Shown: positions 34,701 through 43,486, counted from the first letter of the stretch. The stretch is 64,000 nt of DNA from an uncultured Acetobacterium sp. (GCF_963664135.1 NZ_OY760905.1:2878736-2942735); one strand, 5' to 3'. Notes: generated by a model from the sequence alone, not told the origin. A program made the numbers and translations.

Positions 34701-34909
34701 AAATGAAACTTACCGGTGTTGATGCGGATAAGTATGATCTTTACTATCAAGTCCATGCCCAAAACTACGGTTGGCTGGGTTGGGCGGAAAATGGCGAAAG
34801 TGCAGGAACCGAAGGGTTTGGATATCGTCTGGAAGCAATTAAAATTGTCGTGGTACCGAAAGGATCAGCAGCACCAGGCTCAACGATACAACCATTTGTA
34901 AAAAAATAA
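31721..34909 (+). CDS. Secreted BspA-type LRR surface protein with six ChW repeats, 1062 aa
   Basis: Signal peptide (residues 1-29, LMIISMMPFSVLAED). After a polar linker, about 20 leucine-rich repeats of 23 residues of the LRR_5 (BspA/Treponema pallidum) type run from ~180 to ~645, each like SLTSITIPNSVTTIGxxAFxxC. Next a Y_Y_Y/Ig-like domain (~670-765), then six ChW repeats in two ordered triplets (~765-1055), each triplet ending in VVPKG. Such proteins are exported adhesins; ChW repeats may bind the cell surface. ATG at 31721 has a weak ribosome site (GAAAGTGAG). Repeats 16 and 18 share identical nucleotide stretches, a sign of internal duplication. Confidence 0.92.
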   Translation: MKKGMKRGVSLVIAMLMIISMMPFSVLAEDLKTLNEEIVNQDSLGGDNPTVSTDSLETVNPTQVIETFESEDYLSQEESVKAIHKPANWFESKIEGQKNQTGTDQITTSYNNTLKVEIDQTQKATQTIQTSAVENGFEYIGYNDGVSISRYTGAGVNVIVPETLGGKKVLMIGEGAFYNNRTLQSISLPSGVTTIGRGAFCWCENLTTIAFPNALTVIGEGAFLGCTSLTDITLPDGVTAIESSAFAGCTSLTSMIIPNAVSAISDGTFANCESLKDITLSNRLTTIGMYSFQLCTSLTGITLPDTVVSIGEAAFNQCSEITNVTLPDSVTIIGDSAFDGCSGLTGITLSKGLTSLSNGLFYDCISLTSIVLPNNITTIGESVFEGCNKLTTITLPSNITAIGDRAFLQCLSLTNIILPNGVISIGVDAFNSCGWLTSITIPDSVTTISDRMFYECERLTSIIIPNSVTTIGTSAFARCKALKSITLPENITTISDLAFSEDYELTNILIPNGVTRIGNDAFHECTSLKNMVLPNSLISIDDNAFTGCVGLTSISIPNGVKSIGHGSFAYCFSLKSMVLPNSLTSIGFGAFMGCSELTSITIPNNVTAIKVYTFDSCEKLIKIAIPPNVTTIEDDAFKNTNNITFYGAKNSFAEAYAIKNNIPFIIDESIIDINSFTTDKASEQYVNTEIKLDAKVTGGIAPYQYKFYYKLGPDTTVIQEYGVTNTATFKPANAGNYTLYVDVKDADGNVVTKSIENYSVIFKCTYQTHVQNVGWQGWKNGGEMSGTSGKSYRLEGIEINVDNLGYDIGVDYQTQIENLGWQGFKSNGDMSGTSGKGLRLEAIQIKLTGADADKCDIYYQVHAQNYGWLGWAKNSESAGTEGFGYRLEAIKIVVVPKGDPAPGTTDQPFAKNVYCSYQTQIQNIGWQGWMSKGDVSGTNGKGLRLEGIEIKTSDPANLGIDYQTQVENIGWQGFKSNGEMSGTSGQSLRLEAIQMKLTGVDADKYDLYYQVHAQNYGWLGWAENGESAGTEGFGYRLEAIKIVVVPKGSAAPGSTIQPFVKK

Positions 34910-35036
34910 GGATTCCAATCTTAATGTATCCAGAAGGCTCTAGAATTAGTATATAGATATCTCAAAAATTAAAAACTATTGAAAAAGAGATGAATCGTAT
35001 TAATTAATTTTTAGGCGTAATTGCCAATAGTAATGC

Positions 35037-35113
35037 ACCTTCTCCGCAACCATGAACTACGCATCAAATATGATGTTAGATAGAACCTGTTACGTAAAGT
35101 AGCAGGTTTTTCT
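35037..35113 (+). repeat. Copy 4 of tRNA-Ser 3'-end/terminator repeat (segment boundary)
   Basis: ACCTTCTCCGCAACCATGAA at 35037, then the mini-hairpin region and terminator hairpin AACCTGTTAC / GTAGCAGGTT with T-run. One base of the tRNA end (GCC to GCA) has changed, so it is older or drifting. Confidence 0.84.
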
Positions 35114-35227
35114 GTTGAATAAAAAGGATTTAAGGCATATAATCGACAATAACATGATAGAGTTTGGGAAAAATCAGACAACAAGAGAAACAGCATCAAA
35201 GAAAACTAAATGTTAAGAGGAGAAAAA

Positions 35228-37372
35228 ATGAAGCGTTTCTTAAAAAGAGAAGTTGTAATCCTATTTACTTTATTAATAATTGGTGGATTGGTACCGGCTG
35301 GGGGTTCAGCAGCTACAATAAGTCCTGGTGTATCCTATCAGACCCAAATTGAAAACATTGGCTGGGAAGTCGATGCCGGCATTGGACTAAGAAGCAATGG
35401 CGAGGTGAGCGGAACATCTGGTCAGGGTCTGCGCTTAGAAGGCATTAAGATTAATCTGGATCAGCAGGGCTATGATCTGGGGGTATCCTATCAGACCCAT
35501 ATCCAGAATGTAGGCTGGGAAGCCGATACCGACAGAGGCTGGAAAAACGATGGCGCCATGAGTGGTACCGAAGGTCAGGCACTGCGGCTGGAAGCCATTC
35601 AAATCAAGCTGACCGGTGCCGATGCCAATCAATTTGACATCTATTATCAGGTACATGCGCAGAATATTGGCTGGATGGGCTGGGCTAAGAACGGCGAAAG
35701 TGCAGGAACAGCCAGATATGGTTATCGCCTGGAAGCCATCAAAATCGTGGTTGTTCCCAAAGATCAGGATCCACCAACGTTAACTACTGCCCCGGCTTTT
35801 ATAACCTACCCTGGGGTGTCGTATCAGACTCAAATTGAAAACATTGGTTGGGAAGTTGCCGCCGGTATTGGGGTGCGAAGCAATGGCGAGGCCAGCGGAA
35901 CATCTGGACAAAGTCTGCGGCTGGAAGGCATTAAAATTAATCCGGATACCCAGGGCTTTAATTTCGGGATTTCCTATCAGACCCACATTCAGGATATCGG
36001 TTGGGAAGCGGACACGGGCAGGGGCTGGAAAAGCGATGGTGTTATGAGCGGAACCCAGGGCGAATCCAAACGTCTGGAAGCCATTCAAATTAAGCTGACG
36101 GGTACTGATGCCAATCAATTTGACATCTATTATCAGGTTCATGCCCAAAACTTTGGCTGGATGGGCTGGGCGAAAAACGGCGAAAGTGCAGGTACCGCCG
36201 GATATGGTTATCGTCTTGAAGCGATTAGAATTATGCTCGTACCTAAAGATCAAGGGGCACCTTCCGCATCAATGGTTCCGGCATTTTCAGATAAGAAAAA
36301 TAGTACCGTTGAGGGAAATTTATTTATCAGATCAACCGCCGCTGATTTTGATGCTGCCGATGCCGGTTTTGACAATGTTGAAATTTCAAATAACGGAGAT
36401 GGCGCAATCGTGCTTAAATCAGGTGTCCAAAGTGGTGTTTATACCGCCAATAGTTTAACGACCAGTCCGTTTAATAAACTGGTGCTTTCCTGGGATAGTG
36501 ATACGCCTACCGGAACGACGATTCAGGTTCAGGCCCGGGTGGCATTGACGGCCAATGGACAGTGGTCCAATTGGCTGACCTGGGGGACCTGGGGAACATC
36601 AATAAAAAGCGGGTCCGGTGGAAGTTTGACCGATGACGCGGTGGCAGGTGTTGATGTGGATACCCTGGTAGTAAAGAGTGGACAGACTGCCAATAAAATT
36701 CAATATCGGGTTATCTTACATTCGGATCAATCCGACGTAACACCGACGCTCCGGTTAGTCTCAGGAGCATTGCGAAATACGAGTCAGGGGATTACTAAGG
36801 TCTTTACAGATAATCCGGATTTGTCAAATCTCAGGGTTCTTGATGTACCGAAGCTATCACAGATGATCAGAGATCCGGCCATCGCAGATTCGATTTGCAG
36901 TCCCACTAGTATTGCCATGGTGTTGAATTATTATGGAATCCAACTAACACCCGAACAGGTCGCCTGGGGTGTATACGATTATGATTATGAGGACTTTGGA
37001 AATTGGCCCTTCAATACGGCTTATGCAGGAAGTCTTGGCTATCGTGCTTACGTCGATTATTCAACGATTGACGGCCTGAAACGAGAAATTGCCAATGGAC
37101 ATCCCGCCATCGCAGCGGTGGCCTATAAAAACAGTGCCAATGTCAGTGGCAATCTACCGGTGATCGACGGAGCCCCGATTGCATCAACCAACGGTCATCT
37201 GATTGTCGTTTGTGGTTTTACCAACGAAAATGGCATCGACTATATTATTATCAACGACCCGGCTGCTGCTAGTAATGCCGGCGTTAGAGTCAAGTATCGG
37301 CTTGATCAATTTCAAAATGCCTGGGCAGAGTCCGGCAATATTACCTATATCATTCATCAAAATGAAAATTGA
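35228..37372 (+). CDS. Secreted ChW-repeat protein with C-terminal C39-like peptidase, 714 aa
   Basis: ATG at 35228 follows AGAGGAGAAAAA; signal peptide to about residue 27 (GGLVPAGGSAATI). Six ChW repeats in two ordered triplets (~30-345; GWEVDAGIGLRSNGEVSGT ... GWMGWAKNGESAGT). A beta-rich module (~365-530, NKLVLSWDSDTPTGTTI, VQARVALTANGQWSNW) resembles a sugar-binding fold. The C-terminal ~190 residues are a C39-like cysteine peptidase: Cys in DSICSPTSIAMVLNYYG, His in NGHLIVVCGF, Asp in IINDPAAAS. Likely exported and surface-associated. Directly follows tRNA repeat copy 4. Terminator at 37431-37462. Confidence 0.92.
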   Translation: MKRFLKREVVILFTLLIIGGLVPAGGSAATISPGVSYQTQIENIGWEVDAGIGLRSNGEVSGTSGQGLRLEGIKINLDQQGYDLGVSYQTHIQNVGWEADTDRGWKNDGAMSGTEGQALRLEAIQIKLTGADANQFDIYYQVHAQNIGWMGWAKNGESAGTARYGYRLEAIKIVVVPKDQDPPTLTTAPAFITYPGVSYQTQIENIGWEVAAGIGVRSNGEASGTSGQSLRLEGIKINPDTQGFNFGISYQTHIQDIGWEADTGRGWKSDGVMSGTQGESKRLEAIQIKLTGTDANQFDIYYQVHAQNFGWMGWAKNGESAGTAGYGYRLEAIRIMLVPKDQGAPSASMVPAFSDKKNSTVEGNLFIRSTAADFDAADAGFDNVEISNNGDGAIVLKSGVQSGVYTANSLTTSPFNKLVLSWDSDTPTGTTIQVQARVALTANGQWSNWLTWGTWGTSIKSGSGGSLTDDAVAGVDVDTLVVKSGQTANKIQYRVILHSDQSDVTPTLRLVSGALRNTSQGITKVFTDNPDLSNLRVLDVPKLSQMIRDPAIADSICSPTSIAMVLNYYGIQLTPEQVAWGVYDYDYEDFGNWPFNTAYAGSLGYRAYVDYSTIDGLKREIANGHPAIAAVAYKNSANVSGNLPVIDGAPIASTNGHLIVVCGFTNENGIDYIIINDPAAASNAGVRVKYRLDQFQNAWAESGNITYIIHQNEN

Positions 37373-37430
37373 GAAGGTTGCAGAAGCTTCTTCATCGCCA
37401 TCCGCAATGACGCATTGGTAATTAATATTG

Positions 37431-37462
37431 AAAAGAACCGGTTGCTTACGATCGGTTCTTTT
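37431..37462 (+). terminator. Terminator of the ChW/C39 gene
   Basis: AAAAGAACCG / CGGTTCTTTT stem with T-run at 37458-37464. Confidence 0.85.
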
Positions 37463-37521
37463 TATTGGCAAGGACCTAAGCAATGCGATGGTATAAAAGC
37501 AGAATAAAAGTGAATAAAAAC

Positions 37522-37553
37522 CAAACGCCTCCTCAGTCTTGAGGGGGCGTTTG
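37522..37553 (-). terminator. Terminator of the lipase gene
   Basis: CAAACGCCTCCTCA pairs with TGAGGGGGCGTTTG; on the minus strand it is followed by GTTTTTATTC. Confidence 0.85.
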
Positions 37554-37572
37554 ATATTACTTGAAAGCTGTT

Positions 37573-38892
37573 TTAATTTTGGGCATTTACGTAGCTGTTA
37601 AAGATTCCCTTTGACTGGGCAATGGCCTGCATATAGTTTTGTAAGTGATTAAGTGGATATTGGGTATAGCTCATTTTTACATTTCCGCCAGCAGCCAACA
37701 TTTTTTCGTAGGCGTTCTCGGTTACCGAAGCCGGAATCAATCCATCCTCGGACGAGGTCAGAAAGGTGACTGGCATTTGGGGAACCCAATCATCGGTATT
37801 ATTGGCAGCAATGTTTTGTGAGACATCGCCATCTTTTGCACTGGCCAGGAAAGCAGATGTGAACATGTTGTCTGTTGCTTTGGGGTAATTGGAAGCCAGG
37901 ATGATCAGTGGGGTTGTGGGATTTTTAAAGTTCTTTTCAACACGGGCGTCATAGGGTTTGTTAAAAATAGTATCCATTGCTCCCCAATTATAAATTTGTT
38001 GATAGGCATAAACCGCTTTGGCACAAACCAGACTTCCGCCCGGTCGGCCATCCATTATAACACCTCCTGGGGTTTCGAGAAAGTTATTCATTGCAGCATT
38101 CATGTTGTAGGGGCCTTCCATAAATACTGCGGCGGTAACCGGATACTGGGGATAGTTGTTCTGAATTAATTCAGCAAGCGCCGAGACGGCCTGGCCTCCT
38201 TCTGAATAACCTGACAAAAAGAGTTGGCCATTGGTGGACAGTTTTAATTGTTCCAATAAATGCTGGGTAGCAATTAAGATGTCCACACCATTGGCGGCTT
38301 CACTGTCGGCGTATAAATATTCACTGGGATATTTCAGGCAATTTGGCTGTCCGTTACCGACATAGTCAGAAATGGCTACCACATATCCGTCGCTGGCAAA
38401 GGCCCCGGCTAAAGTATTGGATTCCCCGGAAGATTTTTGGATACTGACACTGGGAGCAGTGCCATTGGTCATGATCGTTGCGTGTTGATAAATAAGTAAA
38501 GGCATAGCAGTGGAATCGGTTTTTTCGGGGATCAGAACGACTCCGGAACAGGGAATCTTTTCACCAGCATGATTAAGGGTAACGTATTCGATAATATAGG
38601 CATTCACTGGGTAGTCCGGTGAACCTAGCTGTGCCAGAGACCATTGGGCCGATTCCTTGGTGGTGCTTTTCCCTAATTTTTGAAGAAAACTGGTTGAGTC
38701 GGCGGTTGAGAAGGTCTGATAAAACTCATTAAACAAGAGATCTCCACGGGTAGCAGTGCTGACATCGTAGGTTGCCCTGGCCTCAATGGTTTTTAGTTCT
38801 TTGCCAGAAATAGTATGAAGTATAAAAACTAGGAAAGAAACGGCAATGAGCAACAAAAACAATTGAAAAAAAATCTTTTTCGTAGATTTCAT
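37573..38892 (-). CDS. Secretory-lipase-type alpha/beta hydrolase, 439 aa
   Basis: N-terminal hydrophobic segment (residues ~7-27, FFQLFLLLIAVSFLVFILH) acting as signal or anchor. Nucleophile elbow GYSEGG in LFLSGYSEGGQAVSALAEL (about residue 225), with an upstream oxyanion-type region (MPLLIYQHATIM) and a C-terminal His in NHLQNYMQAIAQ. The pattern (DYVGNG, SGYSEGGQA, TYPLNHL) fits the secretory lipase / LIP family of serine esterases. Substrate unknown. ATG at 38892 has GAGG 5 nt upstream. It is monocistronic and convergent with the ChW/C39 gene, divergent from the sigma-54 activator. Confidence 0.85.
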   Translation of the reverse strand: MKSTKKIFFQLFLLLIAVSFLVFILHTISGKELKTIEARATYDVSTATRGDLLFNEFYQTFSTADSTSFLQKLGKSTTKESAQWSLAQLGSPDYPVNAYIIEYVTLNHAGEKIPCSGVVLIPEKTDSTAMPLLIYQHATIMTNGTAPSVSIQKSSGESNTLAGAFASDGYVVAISDYVGNGQPNCLKYPSEYLYADSEAANGVDILIATQHLLEQLKLSTNGQLFLSGYSEGGQAVSALAELIQNNYPQYPVTAAVFMEGPYNMNAAMNNFLETPGGVIMDGRPGGSLVCAKAVYAYQQIYNWGAMDTIFNKPYDARVEKNFKNPTTPLIILASNYPKATDNMFTSAFLASAKDGDVSQNIAANNTDDWVPQMPVTFLTSSEDGLIPASVTENAYEKMLAAGGNVKMSYTQYPLNHLQNYMQAIAQSKGIFNSYVNAQN

Positions 38893-39143
38893 AGTTTCCT
38901 CACAGTGGCATAAATTGACCTCGAAATCCGTGGTCGAACCAATAATGTTATTCTACAGTAACTAATCATAGGTTGCAATAGATTTTCCTTTAATGAATCG
39001 ATCGTCAAAAAGAATTATCTGGCAGAACAAACCCAAATAAATATCAGGCTGGTTCTATTTTTCATAGCTAAAATAAGTTAACCATCTTTTAATAAATATG
39101 TTATGATATTGTTGAAAATCCATAAATCCAGGGAGGTGTTGCT

Positions 39144-41078
39144 ATGTACAATAACGGTATTGTGAACTATAAAAATTACAATAGTGTTGAAAAAAATCTG
39201 AAAAATGTACTGAATTTAGCAAATACCAGTCAAAATGCAAAAGCTGTTGAGGAAGAAATATATTATAATACCGCCAAAAATGTCGGGCGCAGCCTAAATG
39301 TAACGGATTACAACAGCTTATCGGAAAAGATCATCGAATTGGGAATTGGGCAAATTGTCATTACTAATATGTCAGATGAAATAATTGTCTTTCGTCTCTA
39401 TGACTGTTTTACCTGTAGTGAGATGGAGAATATTGGCAAACCGTTATGTTATTTTGAAGCCGGGATTTTGGCTGGTGCAGTCAGTACTATCAGCAAACAG
39501 GACATGGATGCGGTTGAGGTGAAGTGTAACGCATTGGGTGATGTATATTGCGAATTTGAAGTAACCAAAGCCATTAATGATAAAAAGAGCTTCAACGAAG
39601 ATAGTGATTATGGGAAAACTGATATTAATATGCTTTACTTAACGATCAACTCATTGAAGTTAGCAAAAAGTAAAAACCAGATGCAATCTCAAAGTCAGCG
39701 TTCGTCCCAAGATAATAAAAAATTGAATGATGCCCTTGAAAATGCCTTGGAAGCTGACAATTTCAATCAAAATATCATCGACAGCATCCCCAATTACTTG
39801 GCTGTTATTGACAGTGGGGGGATGGTTGTGCGGATCAATAAAAAATACCAGGAATTTTTAGCTTCAGCTTTCAAAAAAGACACGAACATCATTGCGCTGT
39901 CGTGGGAGTCAAAATATACCGAGGTGCTGGCTACCGGAGAGCCCGCTATTTGGCAACAGATGATTTCCGATAAGGAACATATCATCTTTGAAAGCCCCAT
40001 TTTAGAAGCACAGGCAGTGTTAAGACAGGTAATCCCGGTGGAGTCTGATTTTATAAAACTACTTCTGGATAAAATATCAGATTTAGAAGAACGGATTGAT
40101 TCTAAAAATAAAACTGGAGATCAGGAGACGGCCAAACTTTGCGACCCAAACATCATTGTCGACAGTCATGAAATGATTGAGCTGGTGAATTATATCAAGA
40201 AAGTATCAAAAACCGATGCTTCTGTTTTAATGAGAGGGGAAAGTGGGACTGGCAAAACAATGTTTGCCGAAATAGTCCATCAGGAGAGCCCCAGAAGGCA
40301 TAAACCATTTATTTATATCGATTGTACCACAATCCCGAAGAATTTCTTTGAAACCGAACTTTTTGGCTATGAACCCGGCGCTTTTACGGGGGCAAATAAG
40401 AATGGAAAAGTTGGAAAACTGGAAATGGCTCAGGGCGGGACCGTTTTTTTAGACGAAATTGCTGAGATTCCAATTGAAATACAATCGAAGTTACTCCGCT
40501 TTCTACAGGAAAAAAAGTTTGAAAAAATGGGATCGGTCACGACTAAAAAAGTTGATGCCAGGGTCATCGCGGCAACCAGCCAGAACTTGGAAGAAATGAT
40601 GCAGGCGGGTTTATTTAGAAAAGATCTCTACTATCGGCTTAATGTCATCAATGTGATGCTGCCGCCACTCCGACACCGGCGTCAGGAAATTCCCGGACTC
40701 GTTGACAAAATACTCGCCAATGTCAGTAAAGAAACAGGAACAGCATTGAAGAAAATTGATGAAGCTGGGATTCAGGAATTAATGAATTATAATTGGCCTG
40801 GTAATGTCAGAGAATTAGAAAATCTGCTAAAAAGACTGACATTTTTAGTTGATGAAAAAGTCATTCCAAATGATGCTATTTTAAAAGAGCTAAATATCGC
40901 AGAAACGGAAAATGGTTTCCATTCTGTTTTATCTAAAAGTGAGATAAGCGAAAATGAAAAAGATCTAATCATCAGGGTGATTAAAAACTGTAACAATAAC
41001 AAGTCGGATGCCGCTGAAAAACTTGGGATCACCCGGCAAACCCTTTATAATAAAATTAAAAAGTATAAGATAACGTGA
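39144..41078 (+). CDS. Sigma-54-dependent transcriptional activator with V4R and PAS domains, 644 aa
   Basis: Bacterial enhancer-binding protein. Residues ~1-155 form a V4R-type ligand-sensing domain with several cysteines (FTCSEMENIGKPLCYFEAG, VKCNALGDVYCEFEV). A PAS-like domain follows (~205-300, IIDSIPNYLAVIDSGGMVV). The AAA+ core (~345-570) has Walker A RGESGTGKT and the sigma-54-contacting loop GAFTGA (in YEPGAFTGANKNG). The C-terminus is a Fis-type HTH (SDAAEKLGITRQTLYNKIKK). ATG at 39144 has GGAGG upstream. Its terminator at 41177-41217 and an inverted repeat lie before a sigma-54 promoter and acsB, so acsB is the obvious target. The sensed signal is unknown. Confidence 0.94.
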   Translation: MYNNGIVNYKNYNSVEKNLKNVLNLANTSQNAKAVEEEIYYNTAKNVGRSLNVTDYNSLSEKIIELGIGQIVITNMSDEIIVFRLYDCFTCSEMENIGKPLCYFEAGILAGAVSTISKQDMDAVEVKCNALGDVYCEFEVTKAINDKKSFNEDSDYGKTDINMLYLTINSLKLAKSKNQMQSQSQRSSQDNKKLNDALENALEADNFNQNIIDSIPNYLAVIDSGGMVVRINKKYQEFLASAFKKDTNIIALSWESKYTEVLATGEPAIWQQMISDKEHIIFESPILEAQAVLRQVIPVESDFIKLLLDKISDLEERIDSKNKTGDQETAKLCDPNIIVDSHEMIELVNYIKKVSKTDASVLMRGESGTGKTMFAEIVHQESPRRHKPFIYIDCTTIPKNFFETELFGYEPGAFTGANKNGKVGKLEMAQGGTVFLDEIAEIPIEIQSKLLRFLQEKKFEKMGSVTTKKVDARVIAATSQNLEEMMQAGLFRKDLYYRLNVINVMLPPLRHRRQEIPGLVDKILANVSKETGTALKKIDEAGIQELMNYNWPGNVRELENLLKRLTFLVDEKVIPNDAILKELNIAETENGFHSVLSKSEISENEKDLIIRVIKNCNNNKSDAAEKLGITRQTLYNKIKKYKIT

Positions 41079-41130
41079 TTGCTTTTTTGTTTGCGCATTT
41101 GCTTGTGTCAAAAAAAGTGTAAAGATTTAT

Positions 41131-41161
41131 TTGACAGTGTAAAAATATTAGACACTGTCAA
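41131..41161. promoter_or_regulatory. Perfect 10-bp inverted repeat, candidate activator-binding site (UAS)
   Basis: TTGACAGTGT (41131-41140) and ACACTGTCAA (41152-41161) are perfect complements with an 11-nt spacer. It sits 55 bp upstream of the sigma-54 -24 element, consistent with an enhancer-binding-protein site; a further GTGTCA...AGTGT half-site lies at 41105-41120. Confidence 0.7.
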
Positions 41162-41176
41162 GCACGATAGAACTCT

Positions 41177-41217
41177 AAAATCCGCCTAAATAGTGAGTAG
41201 GTGGATTTTGTTTTTTT
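41177..41217 (+). terminator. Terminator of the sigma-54 activator gene
   Basis: AAAATCCGCCTA / TAGGTGGATTTT stem (one G-T pair) followed by GTTTTTTT. It insulates acsB from read-through, placing acsB under its own promoter. Confidence 0.85.
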
Positions 41218-41233
41218 GGCATAAAACTTGCTA
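41216..41233 (+). promoter_or_regulatory. Sigma-54 (-24/-12) promoter of acsB
   Basis: TTGGCATAAAACTTGCTA has GG (41218-41219) and GC (41230-41231) separated by exactly 10 nt, the defining spacing of sigma-54 promoters, and matches TGGCA-N7-TTGCT. The predicted start is near 41243, leaving a ~38-nt leader. Confidence 0.88.
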
Positions 41234-41280
41234 TATATTATGTTAAATAAAATTTCTTTGAAAAGGAAGAGTGATAGAGT

Positions 41281-43416
41281 ATGAGTTTGACAGATTTAAT
41301 TTATGCTGGTTCAAATGCAGTTGCAGGTTTAACAGAAGGCGCTGTTAATGATGCCATTGCCAAATATGGTGAGGATCATGCAGTTGGATACCCGGATACG
41401 GCGTATTTCTTACCGATTATTTATGCGGCTACAGGCGTTAAGATTAAAACATTGGGAGATTTGCCAGCAGCAGTTGGCATTCTAAAAAGCTTAATTACCA
41501 ATAAAGACGATTTGGGCGAAGCGTTAAATGCCGGACTGGCTACCGCCGTCGGGGCAGAAATTATTGAAGCGATCCGTTATTTAGATGGTGATCCCTATGC
41601 CAACGATTCGGGAATTGGTTTTGTCGCCGATCCGATCATTCGTTCGTTGGGTGTGCCCTTAGTAACTGGCGATATCCCTGGAATCGCCGTTCTTTTAGGG
41701 GAATCATCCGATCCGGCTGCTTTGGCTGCCATTGTTAAAGATTATCAGGAAAAAGGGTTACTGACCTTTATGGTTGGGAATATCATCGAGCAGGCGTTGG
41801 AAGCCGGTGTGAAAATGGGACTCGAATACCGGGTCATTCCATTAGGGCATGAAGTGACCTCGGTTATTCATGTTGTCTCCGTCGCCATTCGGGCCGCTTT
41901 GATTTTCGGTGGCATCGAACCCGGTAAATTACCTGAATTCCTGACTTATACCAAAGAACGGGTACCAGCCTTTGTTAATACCTTTGGTGAATTAAATGAA
42001 GTGATTGTTTCGGTTGGCGCTGGTGCGATTGCGCTGGGATTCCCGGTTATTGCCGACGTTCCGGTACCAGAAGTACCCGGCGCATTAATGACCCAGGCTG
42101 ATCATGCCAAAACAGTTGAATTCTCATTAGAAGCAAGAGAAATCAAAATTAAAGTTACCAAAATTGATGTGCCCGTTTCGGTGGCATCAGCATTTGAAGG
42201 CGAACGGGTCCGTAAAGACACCATGTTTGCTGAATTTGGCGGTAATAAAACCGAGTGTTGGGAATTAGTGACAACTGGTGATCTCGCAGAAATGGAAGAT
42301 CATAAAATTACCCTGATCGGTCCAGATATTGATGATGCTCAGTTTGCCAGTAGCGATGTCGTCCGTTTACCATTGGGAATCGTCGTGACGGTTGGTGGCA
42401 AAGCGATGCAAAAAGATTTCGAAACCGTTCTCGAACGACGGATTCACTATTTTACCAACTACATTGACGGTGCCATGCATGTGGGGCAACGAAACATTGC
42501 CTGGATCCGCTTGACCAAAGAAGCCTTTGAAAAAGGTTTCCGGTTAAAACACATCGGTGAAGTGCTGTACGCAAAAATGCGATCAGACTTTGAAAAGGTT
42601 GTTGATAAATGCGAAATCACCATTTACACCAATGCCGAAGATGTTAAACGTCTGGGCGAAGAACTGGTTAAACCTATTTATGCCGAACGTGATGCTCGCA
42701 TGAATGCCTTAACCGATGCTAGCGTCGACGAATTTTATACCTGTTTATTATGTCAGTCATTTGCACCAAGTCATGTTTGCGTGGTCACACCAGAACGTTT
42801 AGGTCTGTGTGGTGCGGTATCATGGCTGGATGCCAAAGCCACCAAAGAACTGGACCCACTGGGACCAAATCAACCAATTGTTAAAGGTGAAGCCATTGAC
42901 GAACGTCTGGGCATCTGGACTTCCGTTAATGAAGTGGTCAATGCCGCATCACAAGGTGCTGTTGAAAAAGTAACCCTGTATTCCATTTTGGAAGATCCAA
43001 TGACTTCCTGTGGATGCTTTGAGTGTATCTGTGGGATCATGCCAGAAGCAAATGGCGTCATCATTGTTAATCGGGAATTCGGCGAAACCTCGCCGGTCGG
43101 AATGACCTTTGGTGAGCTGGCTTCAATGACCGGTGGTGGCGTTCAAACCCCTGGCTTTATGGGTCATGGCCGTTTTTTAATCGGTTCTAAAAAATTCATG
43201 TCAGCGGAAGGTGGTTTAACTCGAATCGTCTGGATGCCAAAAGAATTGAAAGATGATGTGGCGGAACGTTTAAACAAAGCCGTATTCGAAATGACCGGCA
43301 TTGAGAACTTCGCCGATATGGTCTGCGACGAAAGTATCGCTACTGACTCCGAAGCGGTATTGGAATTCCTGGAATCAAAAGGTCATCCCGCATTGGATAT
43401 GGACCAAATTATGTAA
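41281..43416 (+). CDS. acsB: Acetyl-CoA synthase, alpha subunit of CO dehydrogenase/ACS (orphan copy), 711 aa
   Basis: Catalyses acetyl-CoA formation from CO, a methyl group from the corrinoid protein, and CoA in the Wood-Ljungdahl pathway, at the Ni-Ni-[4Fe-4S] cluster A. The cluster ligands are all here: C488 and C491 (CLLC), C500 and C510 (HVC ... GLC), and the C577-G-C579 motif that binds the distal Ni. Length (711) is close to other bacterial AcsB proteins. ATG at 41281 has AAGGAAGAG upstream. No acsA/cooS, acsC, acsD or acsE lies in the window, so it is separate from the main cluster, and it has a sigma-54 promoter. In acetogens a second acsB gene outside the main cluster is plausible. 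Confidence 0.97.
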   Translation: MSLTDLIYAGSNAVAGLTEGAVNDAIAKYGEDHAVGYPDTAYFLPIIYAATGVKIKTLGDLPAAVGILKSLITNKDDLGEALNAGLATAVGAEIIEAIRYLDGDPYANDSGIGFVADPIIRSLGVPLVTGDIPGIAVLLGESSDPAALAAIVKDYQEKGLLTFMVGNIIEQALEAGVKMGLEYRVIPLGHEVTSVIHVVSVAIRAALIFGGIEPGKLPEFLTYTKERVPAFVNTFGELNEVIVSVGAGAIALGFPVIADVPVPEVPGALMTQADHAKTVEFSLEAREIKIKVTKIDVPVSVASAFEGERVRKDTMFAEFGGNKTECWELVTTGDLAEMEDHKITLIGPDIDDAQFASSDVVRLPLGIVVTVGGKAMQKDFETVLERRIHYFTNYIDGAMHVGQRNIAWIRLTKEAFEKGFRLKHIGEVLYAKMRSDFEKVVDKCEITIYTNAEDVKRLGEELVKPIYAERDARMNALTDASVDEFYTCLLCQSFAPSHVCVVTPERLGLCGAVSWLDAKATKELDPLGPNQPIVKGEAIDERLGIWTSVNEVVNAASQGAVEKVTLYSILEDPMTSCGCFECICGIMPEANGVIIVNREFGETSPVGMTFGELASMTGGGVQTPGFMGHGRFLIGSKKFMSAEGGLTRIVWMPKELKDDVAERLNKAVFEMTGIENFADMVCDESIATDSEAVLEFLESKGHPALDMDQIM

Positions 43417-43486
43417 TGAATTTTCAACTTTGTTGGAAATATTAAAACTAAACACAGAACCTCAACCTGATCTGATCAGACTTTCA

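Noticed and set aside
31721..34909. CRISPR-like periodicity
   Set aside because: The repeats are in-frame leucine-rich repeats; no repeat-spacer array or cas gene occurs in the window.
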